A DNA stretch of 64,000 bases from Lentinus brumalis (Eukaryota; Basidiomycota; Agaricomycetes; Polyporales; Polyporaceae). Numbering within the stretch: the first letter of the stretch is position 1; each line of letters opens with the position of its first letter. The translations under genes were made by a program, and so were the position numbers. Shown here in pieces: positions 21,601-32,300 of the stretch. The stretch lies in contig MARA01000033.1 of NCBI GenBank assembly GCA_001792895.1, positions 124,001-188,000 of the forward strand, given 5' to 3'. The notes under the pieces are model-generated. The model made no database searches and had not been told where the DNA came from. It saw only the letters and a list, made by a program, of their open reading frames with translations.

Positions 21601-22400
21601 GCCAATGGGGGACCGGGCATCGACAGGCTGCAATCTCACCTCGACATTTGTCAGGATTGCAAGTACGGCATGCGGGCGGCGCATCTGCGTGGAAGAAGCA
21701 CGTCGCTTCCTGCGTTGACGGATGTGCTGACACTTTGGCGATCGCAGTGACAAGACAAAAAAGAGGCCCGCCTCCGACTTCCAAGTCCCCGACACGTGCG
21801 TGCGTGTGTGCGAGGGCGAGGTGCAGCAGGCCGCAGAGATAGGGTAGTCGGGGATAGCGACGTCCGCTAGCTCTGGCAGTCAGCGAGGCGATTCGCGAGG
21901 CGGCGCACCACCGTCGTACGTACCGATCACCACCACTTACCTACTTACTACAGCAGGCCACAGATCAAAAAGGATACAGACGAGACACAACGCGTGCACA
22001 TGGCTGCGGCCGAGGCCCCGCACTACTGTACGCTCGTCGCTTGCGAGGCGATCTGGGGTAGGTACCTTGCTTAGTTCTACGCGACGCGGGGTAAGATACC
22101 GTCCGACCCAGCGGCTCTGCTGGTTCTAACTTCTGATGACATTGATGTGCACGCACTATGCAGCCGCGGGTGATACGGCACACATCGTTCCAGCGCTGTG
22201 GCCAGCTTGTCCCTGGACCCCTCAGTGCGGAGAGAGCGGGAACAGCGATGCTGAAGCGTCCGATGGAAACATTACTGGCCTCGAGGCTCACGTCTCGTGC
22301 ATCTGGCAAGACCGCACGTTTGTGAGCGGGAAGACCCTCGCCGAGGTCTTGCACTGCGTGCATCAGAACGTCATCGGTCAGATGCAGATGTTGACATTGA
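15625..22400. other. Gene-poor stretch, no supported gene
   Basis: Only short, mutually overlapping open frames occur on both strands, none with recognisable motifs or a convincing series of splice sites. Base composition is more balanced than in the gene-rich part. It could be decayed mobile-element or gene sequence. A weak cysteine-cluster trace near 21.3 kb is listed separately. Confidence 0.45.
21290..21425 (+). pseudogene. Possible zinc-cluster remnant
   Basis: One frame reads PCAQCRLRKGG and the next frame reads CDRCVALLRRCGTKS a few bases later. Together they resemble the paired CxxC halves of basidiomycete zinc-cluster regulators interrupted by a frameshift. Spacing is not canonical and no flanking regulator domain is visible, so chance is quite possible. 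Confidence 0.15.
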
Positions 22401-22829
22401 GTGGTGAAGCTTGACTTACGCGATCGGGGCTCGGGATGATTGGGGAATGTGTGTGTCGCTCGAATTCTACGCTCGAGTCGCGCTGCGTCACGGTGATAGG
22501 TGTAATTCTTTATGTTCGACGCCTACCTCACCAATTCTGCTGCTGCTATGTAGGTACCGGTACAAAGCAAAGGGACCGTTCAGAGCCCGATGTCGCTCGT
22601 CGGGCACCCCCCGGTTGCCCGCGCACGCGACGCGAGCGTGTTCTCCTCCATCAGTCCAAGTCTTGCAAGCTATCCACCAAGCGAGAGCCTGAGGAGCCCG
22701 GAGACCTCCCTGCACGTCCACGATCCAGCACGTTGTACTCGTAGACTCGGAGCCGTACACAAGTTGAAACTTTCGAGGCAATAATCCACTTCGATTCGGC
22801 AGCGACATCTCAGACAAAGCACGCAAGGC

Positions 22830-23330
22830 ATGAATGAGATGAGACGAGTGAAAAATGCGCGGTATATTCGGACGTGTACTAGGTACTATGCAGGTAACGG
22901 GTACGGGTACGGTGGACGATGCACGATGCACGATGCAGGGGGCGGGACAGACTGGTATTGGTATCTGGTATTGGTGGTTGAGATTGTGCGAGTGGATAGA
23001 TGCAGCGGCGCAGCGCAGGAGAAAAAGGACAGCTCGGAGTTATGCAGGACCAACGCGCGCGTGCGCACGCGCGGCCGGTGGTATATACACGGTACACGGT
23101 ACGGCTTCGGACATCGAAGATCGAAGATCGAAGGCAGAGACGAGGTATCCGGGATCCCGTATCCCGATCGCGAAGTGAGAAACCTGGCAGAAGGCAGATG
23201 GGGGGGAGGCGGGGTAGCCCGCCCCAGCTAGTAGTGGAGGTGCTAATGGTAACGGTAACGGTAATGCGCGGTGCGGTGCGGGAACGGGGGGGAGACGTGC
23301 GAGTAGTATGGTAGAGATACATGTACGGGT
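22830..23330. repeat. Cryptically simple DNA
   Basis: The stretch is made of many short near-tandem copies: cgatgcacgatgcacgatgca near 22918, tggtattggtatctggtattgg near 22950, gaagatcgaagatcgaa near 23117 and ggtaacggtaacggtaa near 23248. This looks like replication-slippage DNA and holds no gene I can support. Confidence 0.6.
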
Positions 23331-23769
23331 CCACTAGTTAGTACACAGCAGCAGAAGGAGGCAGAGGCCGAGGCAGGAGCAGAGGCAGGGGCGACGGACG
23401 ACATGGGGGGCGCGAGCGATGACGGGCGAGGGGCATGCATAGGTTGCGGAGCGCGAGAATGGCGAGCGCGAGCGGGGCCGAGGGGCCGCGGAGGAGAGGT
23501 GAAGAGGTGGAGAGGGCGATGACGAGCGGGCGCGGCGCCGTGCGCGCGGGCGGACGAGGATACTTTTTACACCGTGTTGTGCATGGTCGTAGCGAGTTCC
23601 CAGGGCCCCGCCGAGCGCAATCAAAGAATATGCCCGTGCGCGCGCCATCGCACACCGCTCGTCATGAGAGGAAGATCGCAAACCAGCGAAAAAGCGGAGG
23701 AGGAGGAGGGCGAAGGACAGGGGAGAAGAGAACAGCGGAGTCTAGGACGAAGGGAGACATGCCAGCCGC

Positions 23770-25084
23770 TCATTGCGAGCCGACCATGACTTTGATGACC
23801 ATGTTGCCCGCGTCGTCGCGTCCGCGCGCGAGGAGCTCGAACGCGCGCGCGGTGTCCTTGAGCGGCAGCCGGTGCGTGATGATCTTCTCGATGTTCGGGA
23901 GCTTGCCCGACGCGAGGAGCGCGAGCGCGGTCGGGTACGTGTGCGCGTAGCGGAAGGAGCCGTGGATGTCGACCTCGCGCGTCTGCGCCGCGGAGAGCGG
24001 GAGCGTGACGTTGCGCGAGCCCATGCCGACGAGCATGACCTTGCCGCCGGTGATCGCGGCGTGGATGGACATCTGGATGCACGGCTCCGCGCCCGTGCAC
24101 TCGAGGACGATGTCGAAGCCGTCGGGCATGTCGAACTCGGTGAGCGCGGCGGAGATGTTCTCCTTGGCCTGCCGGAGCGCGTCGTCGGTCGTCTTTGCGC
24201 GGTCCTTGAGGGGCAGGCAGTACACCTGCTGGGCGAAGCCGTTCTTGAGGGCGAAGTCGAGGCGCGTCTGGTTGATGTCGATGGCGACGACGCGGGTTGC
24301 GCCGTAGGACTTGGCGAGGGCGCATGCGAGGAGGCCGATGGCACCGACGCCGAAGACGAGGACGGTGGAGCGTGATGTGGGGGTGAGCTCTGCGCGGCGT
24401 GCTGCGTGGAGGAGGACGGAGAGCGGTTCTGCGAGGGCTGCTTGCTCGAAGGTGCAGCTGTCGGGTAATCTGCGAGACGCCGTATGTGAGAAAGTGCTCG
24501 CCACGTGTTTGGATAAGACGGTGGCGTCGGACGTTTGGTAGGATGTGGGGGCACTGGGAGGAGAAGGAAGACAGGACACTCACGGGTGGAGGACGTGTGC
24601 GGGGTGGTTCATACGCTCCTGGAGCGTGCCGTCTGCGTGGGGGAAGGTCTTTGCGCTCGAGCAGAAGCGCATGTTCTTGCAGAGGTTGTAGCGGCCCTTT
24701 GCGCAATATGAACAGTTGTTGCACATGATGCCGGCCTCGATGGCGACGCGCTGGCCGGGGACGAGGTGCTTGACCCCTGGGCCGACGGCGGTGACGATGC
24801 CTGCTGCTTCGTGGCCGAGGACGAGGGGAGCCTGGACGACGAAGTCGCCGTTACGTCCGTGGGCGTAGTAGTGCACTGTGGCAGAGAAGGCGCGAAGGTG
24901 AGCGGAGAAGTAGCGGATGGAGAGGGACGAGAAACTCACAGTCGCTGCCGCAGAGGCCGGTGGCCATTACGGCGACCTGTGCCTGGCCCTGGTGTGGGGG
25001 CCAGAGGGTGCGGTCCTCGAGGCGGAGGTCCTTTGCGCCGTGGAGGACGGCTGCATGCTGTGTGGGGAGGGCAATAGGAGACAT
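23770..25084 (-). CDS. Zinc-dependent polyol dehydrogenase (sorbitol/xylitol type)
   Basis: The exons are 25084-24940, 24875-24584 and 24469-23770, giving 378 residues with intact phase. The protein is a medium-chain dehydrogenase that oxidises a polyol such as sorbitol, xylitol or arabinitol with NAD+ in the cytosol. It shows the catalytic-zinc Cys in GLCGSD (about residue 45), GHEAAG, the four-Cys structural zinc loop CNNCSYCAKGRYNLC, and a Rossmann motif VFGVGAIGLLA followed by AIDINQTRLDFA, whose Asp fits NAD+ preference. It ends KVMVGSQ. Introns are 64 and 114 bp. A TATAAAG on the minus strand at 25164-25170 lies about 80 bp upstream of the start. The next gene diverges from the same region. 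Exact substrate cannot be told from sequence. Confidence 0.9.
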
Positions 25085-25563
25085 GGGAGTGAGCGAAGAG
25101 TGGCGGGAGGGCTGGGAGGGGCGGCGGCTGCTTACGGAAAATCCTGGAGGACGGTGGACGGGGCTTTATAGCCAGAGCAGCCGTCTCGTGAGGTGCGCGT
25201 TCTGTCCCCTCCTCTCAGCCTCCCCCGGTCCGACCCCGCGTGCCCCCTTATGTAAGCGTCCTCCGCAAACTCGTCCGTGGCTTATCGTTTACTTTCGCCC
25301 GCCTCTCCTCTCCCCCGTCTCCCTCTCGCCTCATCCAGCCGTCAATTAACACCATGCCCAGATCGCCCGGCACCCGCACCGGTCCTCCGATCCGGGGAAA
25401 TAGCCGGTCTGGGGTCAAGCGCACCTGCCGCATCCGGTCACTCCTCCTCCTCCCTCCACTCATTAAAGCAGCACGCGCAGCGATGCAGCCCGCTCCGTCT
25501 CTGCCGATCTCGTCGTCGGCGCCGTCTCTCGCACTCTCACCGCCGTCCTGAACAGCGACCAGC
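25085..25563. promoter_or_regulatory. Shared upstream region of two dehydrogenase genes
   Basis: These 479 bp separate two start codons pointing away from each other. A good TATA box for the minus-strand gene (TATAAAG, 25164-25170) is present. The plus-strand side has CT-rich stretches (about 25290-25330), common near fungal transcription starts. A shared bidirectional promoter is inferred, not shown. Confidence 0.45.
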
Positions 25564-28500
25564 ATGGACCCCACGCCCGCCGTCTCCGCACCGCAGCTCT
25601 TCTCGCTCGCTGGCCAAAACGTGCTCATCACAGGCGCCACTCGCGGTATGTCCATGCATTCACGAGTCTGCGGAAGCCCCTCTCCCATGGAGCTCTCATT
25701 ACCCACATCTCCAACAGGTATCGGTGCTGCCTGCGCCATCGCCCTCGCGGAGGCCGGCGCGAGCATCTGTCTCGTACGCCGCCCTGGCTCGTCCAACGAC
25801 GACACCGCGAATGCGATTGCTGCCCTCGGCCGCACGGTCAAAACCGTCGACGCAGACCTCGCAGACCTTGACGCCGTGAAGGGCATATTCGCCCAGGCGC
25901 TCGACGCGATGGGGGCGAGATCCACATCCTCGTCAACTGCGCTGGCATACAGCGGAGATCGCCGGCCGTGCAGTTCCCCGAGTCCGACTGGGACGATGTA
26001 CGTCTTTCGAATTCCCTTCCTTTCCCGTGCCTTTTCGTGCCGTCTGCATCATCTCACTTTTGACTTGTCTGCGGCTTCTTACTGACCGCCGTCTCCCCCC
26101 ATGTTTTTCCACGGATCTTCCAACTCCCTCCTCTTCTGGCCGCCGCACATCCTGCATCTGCGTCCTGTGCAATCACGTCTCCTCGCCATCCACTCCCCTG
26201 GTCCTGGTCCGCCCGGCTCCTCGGTGCTCTTCTGCCCCCTTTCCCCCCACACACGACCGCGACTCTAAACGCGACTCGCTCTGCCCGCACGTGTCCCTGC
26301 CGTGCGACGGCGTGCATGTGTCCATCTGCGCCGACGTCACCTGCCGCGTCTCTCCTCGTCCGGCCACGGCTCTTGCGCAAATTCGCAAATTTCGACCTCC
26401 TCCATCCCATCTTCCTCTGGCCCTCGTCTTATCGTGCCATGGCGTGCTCTGGGCGATTCTCGACACCCCCGCTCTGGTCATCCCACCCCACCCCTCCCCC
26501 TCGGCTCGCCCGTCAATCGCACATCGCACATCGCCGGACGCTGTTGCATATGCATATGCGTTTCATGCATGCTCGTCGTTGCCTATCGCGTTGCGATCAC
26601 GACGCGCTCCGACCCCGCTCGCATTCGCATTCGCATTCGTATCTGCGCACGCACACACAAACGGGAAACCCACGTCCCCGCCCGCGACGACGCCGATACT
26701 CGTCCACGATGGCCATACTGCACCGGCCTCGCGGGGACCGTCGTGCGCGTCATACCCACTCTCAACCTCCGCTACCGTCGCCGTGCGTGCCCACGCCGCG
26801 GATCCCTGATCGCGGATCGGGCCCATAACCTCAATTACAACCTCGCGGTGCGCATCCTCGGCTGCGCGATACGTCACCGGGTCTTGCTGCTCTTCACACA
26901 TACCACATACCCATACCGCATACCGCATACACCATACACCGCACACCCGTTATGTGCTCGTCGCCGATCGTGCTTCGTGCTTCGTGTTCCCTACCTACAT
27001 ACGTACACACGCGCGTATCGCACGACCGATCTGTGGCCGGCCCACGAATGCGTCTTGCGTTCGTTCGTTCGTTCGTTCGGTCGTTCGTTTCCGAACTATC
27101 GCCGTATTTTCCGCAATGCCTTGCGCACTTCGCAATCGCCACTGGATCGTCACGGTCCTTCTCTACCCACCGATACTGGACACTGGACACTGGATACTGA
27201 TACTCGTCGACTCGCCTCCTGTCCCACTCTCTCTCTTCCTCTCTTGCCACGCCTCCCACCTCCCACATCCGCTTCTCCTCATTCATACCCCTACTCCTAT
27301 CGTCTGCGGCCGATCCTCCTGCCATTCATCCTATCCTGTCCCTACTCCCCTCTGTCCCCGCACCGCACATCGCACATCACACAACACATCACCCGCTGCG
27401 CACTGCGCACTGGTGCCTCCCTGAACGCGAACATGAACGTGAACACGAACACACGCAAACGCAAACGCGCCATGCACACGAGCAGGTCATCAACGTGAAC
27501 CTCAAGTCCGTCTGGCTGCTCTCGCAGGCCGCGGGCCAGCACATGGTCCCGCGCCGCTGCGGGAAGATCATCAACTTCTGCTCGCTGCTCACGTTTCAGG
27601 TACGCCTTCGTGCTCTGAGTGGATGCAGATCATTGTTCGTCGATCGTCTGCGCTCTCTCCCTCCTTTTCCTTTTCCTCCTCCTCCTTTGTTTCCACGTTA
27701 GGGAGAGGAGGGGGGGGGAGAGTGCGGTCCCGCAGAACAACGCATGCTGACAATAGCTTTTTTCTTTCGTATTGCACATGCATATGCACCCGGTCCTGTC
27801 CCTCGACGTGCTATTGTGCCGGGACAACATACTCCCTTCATCCCTCCATCCCCCTCCATCTCCATCACCTGCGCGCGCTAACAGGGCGGGCTCACGGTCC
27901 CCGCATACGCCGCGGCCAAGGGCGCGCTCGGGCAGCTGACGAAGGCCCTCGCGAACGAGTGGAGCAAGGAGAACGTCCAGGTGAACGGGATCGCCCCCGG
28001 GTACATCGCGACCGACATGTGCGTCCGTTCCTTCCTCCTTCCTCCTCCTTCCTCCATACCTCCTCCCTCGTCCTCTCGTCCCTCATCGTCTCTGTGTTCT
28101 CTCGTGCTCCTCCCGGCAATCCACGTCGATCTGCGATGTGCGATCGACGTGCGGGTGCGTGGGTGCGCACTGCGTCACCGTCACCGTCAGCGCCAGGGCG
28201 GTTTGCCATTTGCCATTTGCCTTTTGTTGCACGTCTCCAGGTGGGCGGGAATAGTATGTAGCGTTTAGGCTTGGGCTGCTGCTGCCCGGGCCTCCGTGCT
28301 CCATTCTTCGTTCTCCGGGACCGACTGCCGCCTTCCCACCGCTCGCAGCTCAGGGCGGGCGCACTGCACAGGCTTATTGTATGTCACTTGTGCGCTCGCC
28401 CGTGCAGCAGTGGATGATGCCCGGGGTCGGTCTGTCGGGGTCTAGAGTCCCAGAGCCGCCACGTGAACGCTGAGTGGACCCTGTCGTGTGTTCGTGTCAT

Positions 28501-29369
28501 GGGAGCGCTGGCCCGATGCATGATGCTGTGTGTCGGCGTTCTGGCGTTCTACATGGCGACACAAATATGCGCGGGCGGGTCTGCGATGTGCATTCTCCGC
28601 CTCTACTGGTGTCTCATATCCCATACAGGGTCGGCGTTTGGGAGGTCGTGATACACGTGTGATGCACACGCCCGTCCGCGGGGTGGCTTCTCGCGCCCCG
28701 CCGTGGCCAGTGGTCCACCATGCAGCTGCCCCGTACATGTACATACATGCTCCAGATTTGCCTCGTGTGCGCCTGCCTCCGTCATGGTCCGGGACAGGAG
28801 CTCGTGCTGTGCGCTGTGCACATTCAGACCGGAGGCAAATAGGTGGCTATCGTGATAGCTCGCGCAGCTGCTATCCGGGAGCGATCGGTGCACGATAGTG
28901 CTCGCACCTCGCACCTCGCACCGTGCACCGTGTATGCGAACTATGTACCGAACTATCGAACTATCGAACCACGTCCGAACTCCTCACGCTAGCATGGACC
29001 CACGCTAACGCTGCGCGAAATTTTCTCTCTTTTTGCAGGAACGAGAAGCTGCTGCAGGACCCGGTGCGGCTGCGCCAGATCTCAGAGCGGATCCCTGCCG
29101 GGCGGTGGGGCGAGCCGCGGGACTTTGCGGGCCCCGTCGTCTTCCTGGCGAGTGCCGCGAGCCAGTACGTGTGTGGGGAGGTGCTCGTCGTCGATGGAGT
29201 GAGTACCTTCCCCTCTTCATCTTCTTCTTGTTTGCTCCTCCCCTGCCCCGCTTTCCTGTGCCTTCGTCGGCCCGGCCTGGTGTGCATCGTGCGGTTCCGT
29301 GCGACTGTCGCTGACGACTCTTGCTTGCTTGCTCTTGCTATCGCATCGCAGGGATGGATGGGGCGGTGA
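25564..29369 (+). CDS. Short-chain dehydrogenase (gluconate/deoxygluconate type), one base short
   Basis: The exons are 25564-25645, 25718-25997, 27486-27599, 27885-28018, 29039-29198 and 29352-29369, for about 262 residues. Motifs are complete: TGATRGIG cofactor loop, VNCAG, a Ser in NFCSLLTFQ and catalytic YAAAK, then [12 protein letters not shown] and the C terminus VDGGWMGR typical of 2-deoxy-D-gluconate 3-dehydrogenase and gluconate 5-dehydrogenase relatives. Exon 2 is one base short: a five-G run at 25911-25915 must be six for [15 protein letters not shown] to read through. Introns of 1,488 and 1,020 bp are far longer than others in the window and consist of simple-sequence-like DNA. 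Likely partner of the divergent polyol dehydrogenase in sugar acid or polyol use. Confidence 0.85.
27058..27089 (+). repeat. (TTCG)n microsatellite in an intron
   Basis: Seven or so tandem TTCG/GTTC units with one interruption lie inside the 1,488 bp intron of the short-chain dehydrogenase gene. Confidence 0.8.
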
Positions 29370-32300
29370 ACACTCCAGGGCGCTTGGAGATGCTGTGGCT
29401 CTCGTGCGCGAAAAGGAAGGGCACGAGGGCGGACGATAGAGCGTCGGAACTTGGGGGAAGAAGAAGCCACTCGCGAGAAGTCGAAGTCCGTAACTCCTGT
29501 ACTCCATATGCCGAAATCTGCTTGCACTACAGTCACCTCGCGTCGCCTGTGAGTGTCTCGTGTGCGCGCTCGCTCGCCTCCCTTCCCGCACACAACGTCC
29601 GATGCTGCATGCAGCTGTCCCTGCGTCATGCCACCTCTCGCAGGTGCTGAGCCAACGTCACAAGCTCCAAAACACTTACCAGCCCATCCAACTTTGAGCT
29701 CAGACTCAGAGGCGGCTTCCTACCGGGCGAAACTTCGAACCTGACGCCACTTCTACATATCCAAATGCTCGGAAGTCGGTCCTGTGTGCGCAGGCACGAC
29801 ACCTCTTGGCTCCAACGCCTCCTCCACCCGACGCTTGGTTTCGAATTCGTACCTCGGGCTCGTCAGAGACGCACCGCGGCACCACGTCTTCCGGTGGTGG
29901 CGCACCCGGAACCCGGCCCCGAGATCCTGGGCGAGGAGAGAGATCCTACCCGTGAAGCGCAGGCTCAGCCGACGCCCCGATTGCGCTGATTCCTGAGGCG
30001 GCGGCAGGCAGCAGCAGCCCCGCTTAGCCCCGCTTGCGGACGCGGCGGTCTCGGCCGCACCGCGAACGGAATCTGATGCGCGGGAGGGGCGGGCCGCGCG
30101 TGTCCGCCGCGCATGAACGGTTCGCAGTGTCTGTCCCGGCGGGTGCCCACTTTTGCCAGCTTCCATGTGCTTTCCGTGCTGAACTACAGAGGCCCGGAAA
30201 GGCAGGGCGGGACGAGGGCGCGGGGGCGCGGTCGTATATTGCACGGAACGAGTCGTCCGGACTCCGAAACCCGTTGACCGTTGCGCATCACGCGCGGGAG
30301 ACTCCTGGTCGAGAGTCGAGACTCGCCGCACTCAGACTGCCGACGATGGAGAGGCTTGGAGAGGACATCGAGACTAGGGAGAGCGTTGTTGCACCGGTGT
30401 GCGGTCCGAGGGCGCATGGTACGTGTGTCGTATTTCGTCCTCTGACCTCCGCGGACCTCTGACATGTTGTGTCTGGAATGGAGAGCATTTTCCGCGCGAG
30501 CAACGAAAGTCGGACAACCCCGTTGTGCGAACAATAGCACTGCCTGCTTTGTTCCTATGAGTTCCTGTGCAAGTACAGCATGAGTGCTTCATGCGTCCAA
30601 GATGTACAAGATTTCTCTGCGTTGAAGAATGATTAATGAGCGGCGTAACCGACATCCAGCAGCTTTCGCAGAACTCACCTTCCGCCATCAAGAGTCAAGA
30701 CATTAACGTTTTAACCGTCGGCCCAGCCGCCCCGGTGTCCACACCTCTGCATTCTCCAAGAGCCAATCCGCGCCGTCAGGGCAGCACCAATCATGCCATT
30801 GCATGGCCGCGGGTAAGCATCTCAACCGCCCGCCTCGCCAGAGGGACAATGAAACCCGGCCATACGACCAGATACGACCATACACGATCATACAATCACT
30901 CCATCGTGCCCCCGATCCAGTAGACACGAGGCGGGGTACACAGGGACCTACCAGCGGCCCAGGCCCGATCACCAGCAGGGTGTCATGCATCATGTTCTGC
31001 ACTCAGGTCCTCAAGATTGTCCCGGTGACCGTGGACGTCGAGTACGGCGGGCGCGGTCGTACACCTCGTGCTTTGGGTGGCGGCCAGCTCAGCTGATGGG
31101 ACAGCAGTTTGTCAGCCTCCCGTGAAGCATGCGAGCGTATGGACAGCGTACCGTATGCTTACTTGCTTCTGTTCTGTACTTACATGCCGCCTCAAGCTCA
31201 AGGTTCGAGGGATGCAGCGAGGAGCTAGAGCAAGTATTCCTACGACGTCCGTCGGCGATTCACTGGGTTTGGACCAAAGTCTGTGACGTCCTCAAACTTG
31301 TACTAAGGAAGACTCAATTGAATTCGATACGACGCTCTGCACCTGCCGCCTGAAGGGATCAAGTTGTAGCCCGGACTGACTCGATGGAGGACAAAGACTG
31401 GGCACATCGCTCCGCAAACTCGGATGAGCGATTCTGAACTCTCGACGCTTCGTTGACGCTTCGTACACATCCCTCGGGAGCTGTCGACATACGCCGTTCC
31501 ACACCCTCACTGGGATTGGAAGATGCGGTCATGTTCCAACCCCAGCGACCGGTAGCTTCCCTTCACAAGAACACGCATGAACACTGGCACCGGAATTGGC
31601 GAACGCTTCCTCTGGAAAGCCGACCCTTCCGCACCAGTTCTCAGCTTATCTGTATGCCAACGGTCGAACGCATCGGGAAGCTCCTTCACCCCTGCAGCTT
31701 CTGTGCCTGCGCACGAAACCTGCGAGGCTAGAGCACGAACAGTTGTTGGGTGGGAGTACTCACGATGAGCGGGTACGACCGGTCACCGACGGCCTTCTTC
31801 ATGGATCTCCCAGGTCTACACAACGCCGCAGACTGCCCTGTCGCGGACCCGACGGTCCAGACACACCTCCGAGTGCGTTAGGATCAAAGGAAGGAGCGAG
31901 ACCTGACAGTTCCGAGGGCGGCAGCCTCGCGAGCCCGCCTTCTACCTTCCACGGAATGCACGAAATGAATCGTGCGTGCTTCCGTACGTGCGGCGCTCGG
32001 CCTCCTACGCTCTCCGACGCTACTTACCGCTCAGCGTCCAGCGAGGCCACGGCAGCCCCACTTTCACGTGCAGCCGAGGGCGAGGCGGTCAGGTGTCCAG
32101 GTCGGACGTTCTGCAGGAAAGACATGCACTGCGCCTCCCTCAACAAGGTTCCAGATTCCACGTTCGCCCGTCGCCCTTCTCGTTCAATCAGGCTCAATCG
32201 TGGCCATGGCAGTGTGGGCGGGGTGGGCTTCTTGCGCTCTGGATGCAGTCCGCAGAAGGATCAGAGCGAGCAGTCCTTCTCGGCTGTCTAGACTCTGGAC

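Noticed and set aside
22900..23340. Possible CRISPR-like or minisatellite array
   Set aside because: Units are short, variable and unevenly spaced, and the genome is fungal; it is slippage DNA.
23621..24724. 367-codon minus-strand ORF over the polyol dehydrogenase
   Set aside because: Out-of-frame shadow with an Arg/His/Pro-only composition; the true frame is 24469-23770.
26302..27498. 398-codon ORF inside the large intron of the short-chain dehydrogenase gene
   Set aside because: It consists of translated near-tandem repeats and overlaps other open frames; splice sites of the real gene remove it.
19700..32250. Shared short string ggcttcttgcgct at about 19718 and 32227 as a sign of a repeat common to both gene-poor stretches
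   Set aside because: Similarity does not extend beyond about 15 bases by eye.
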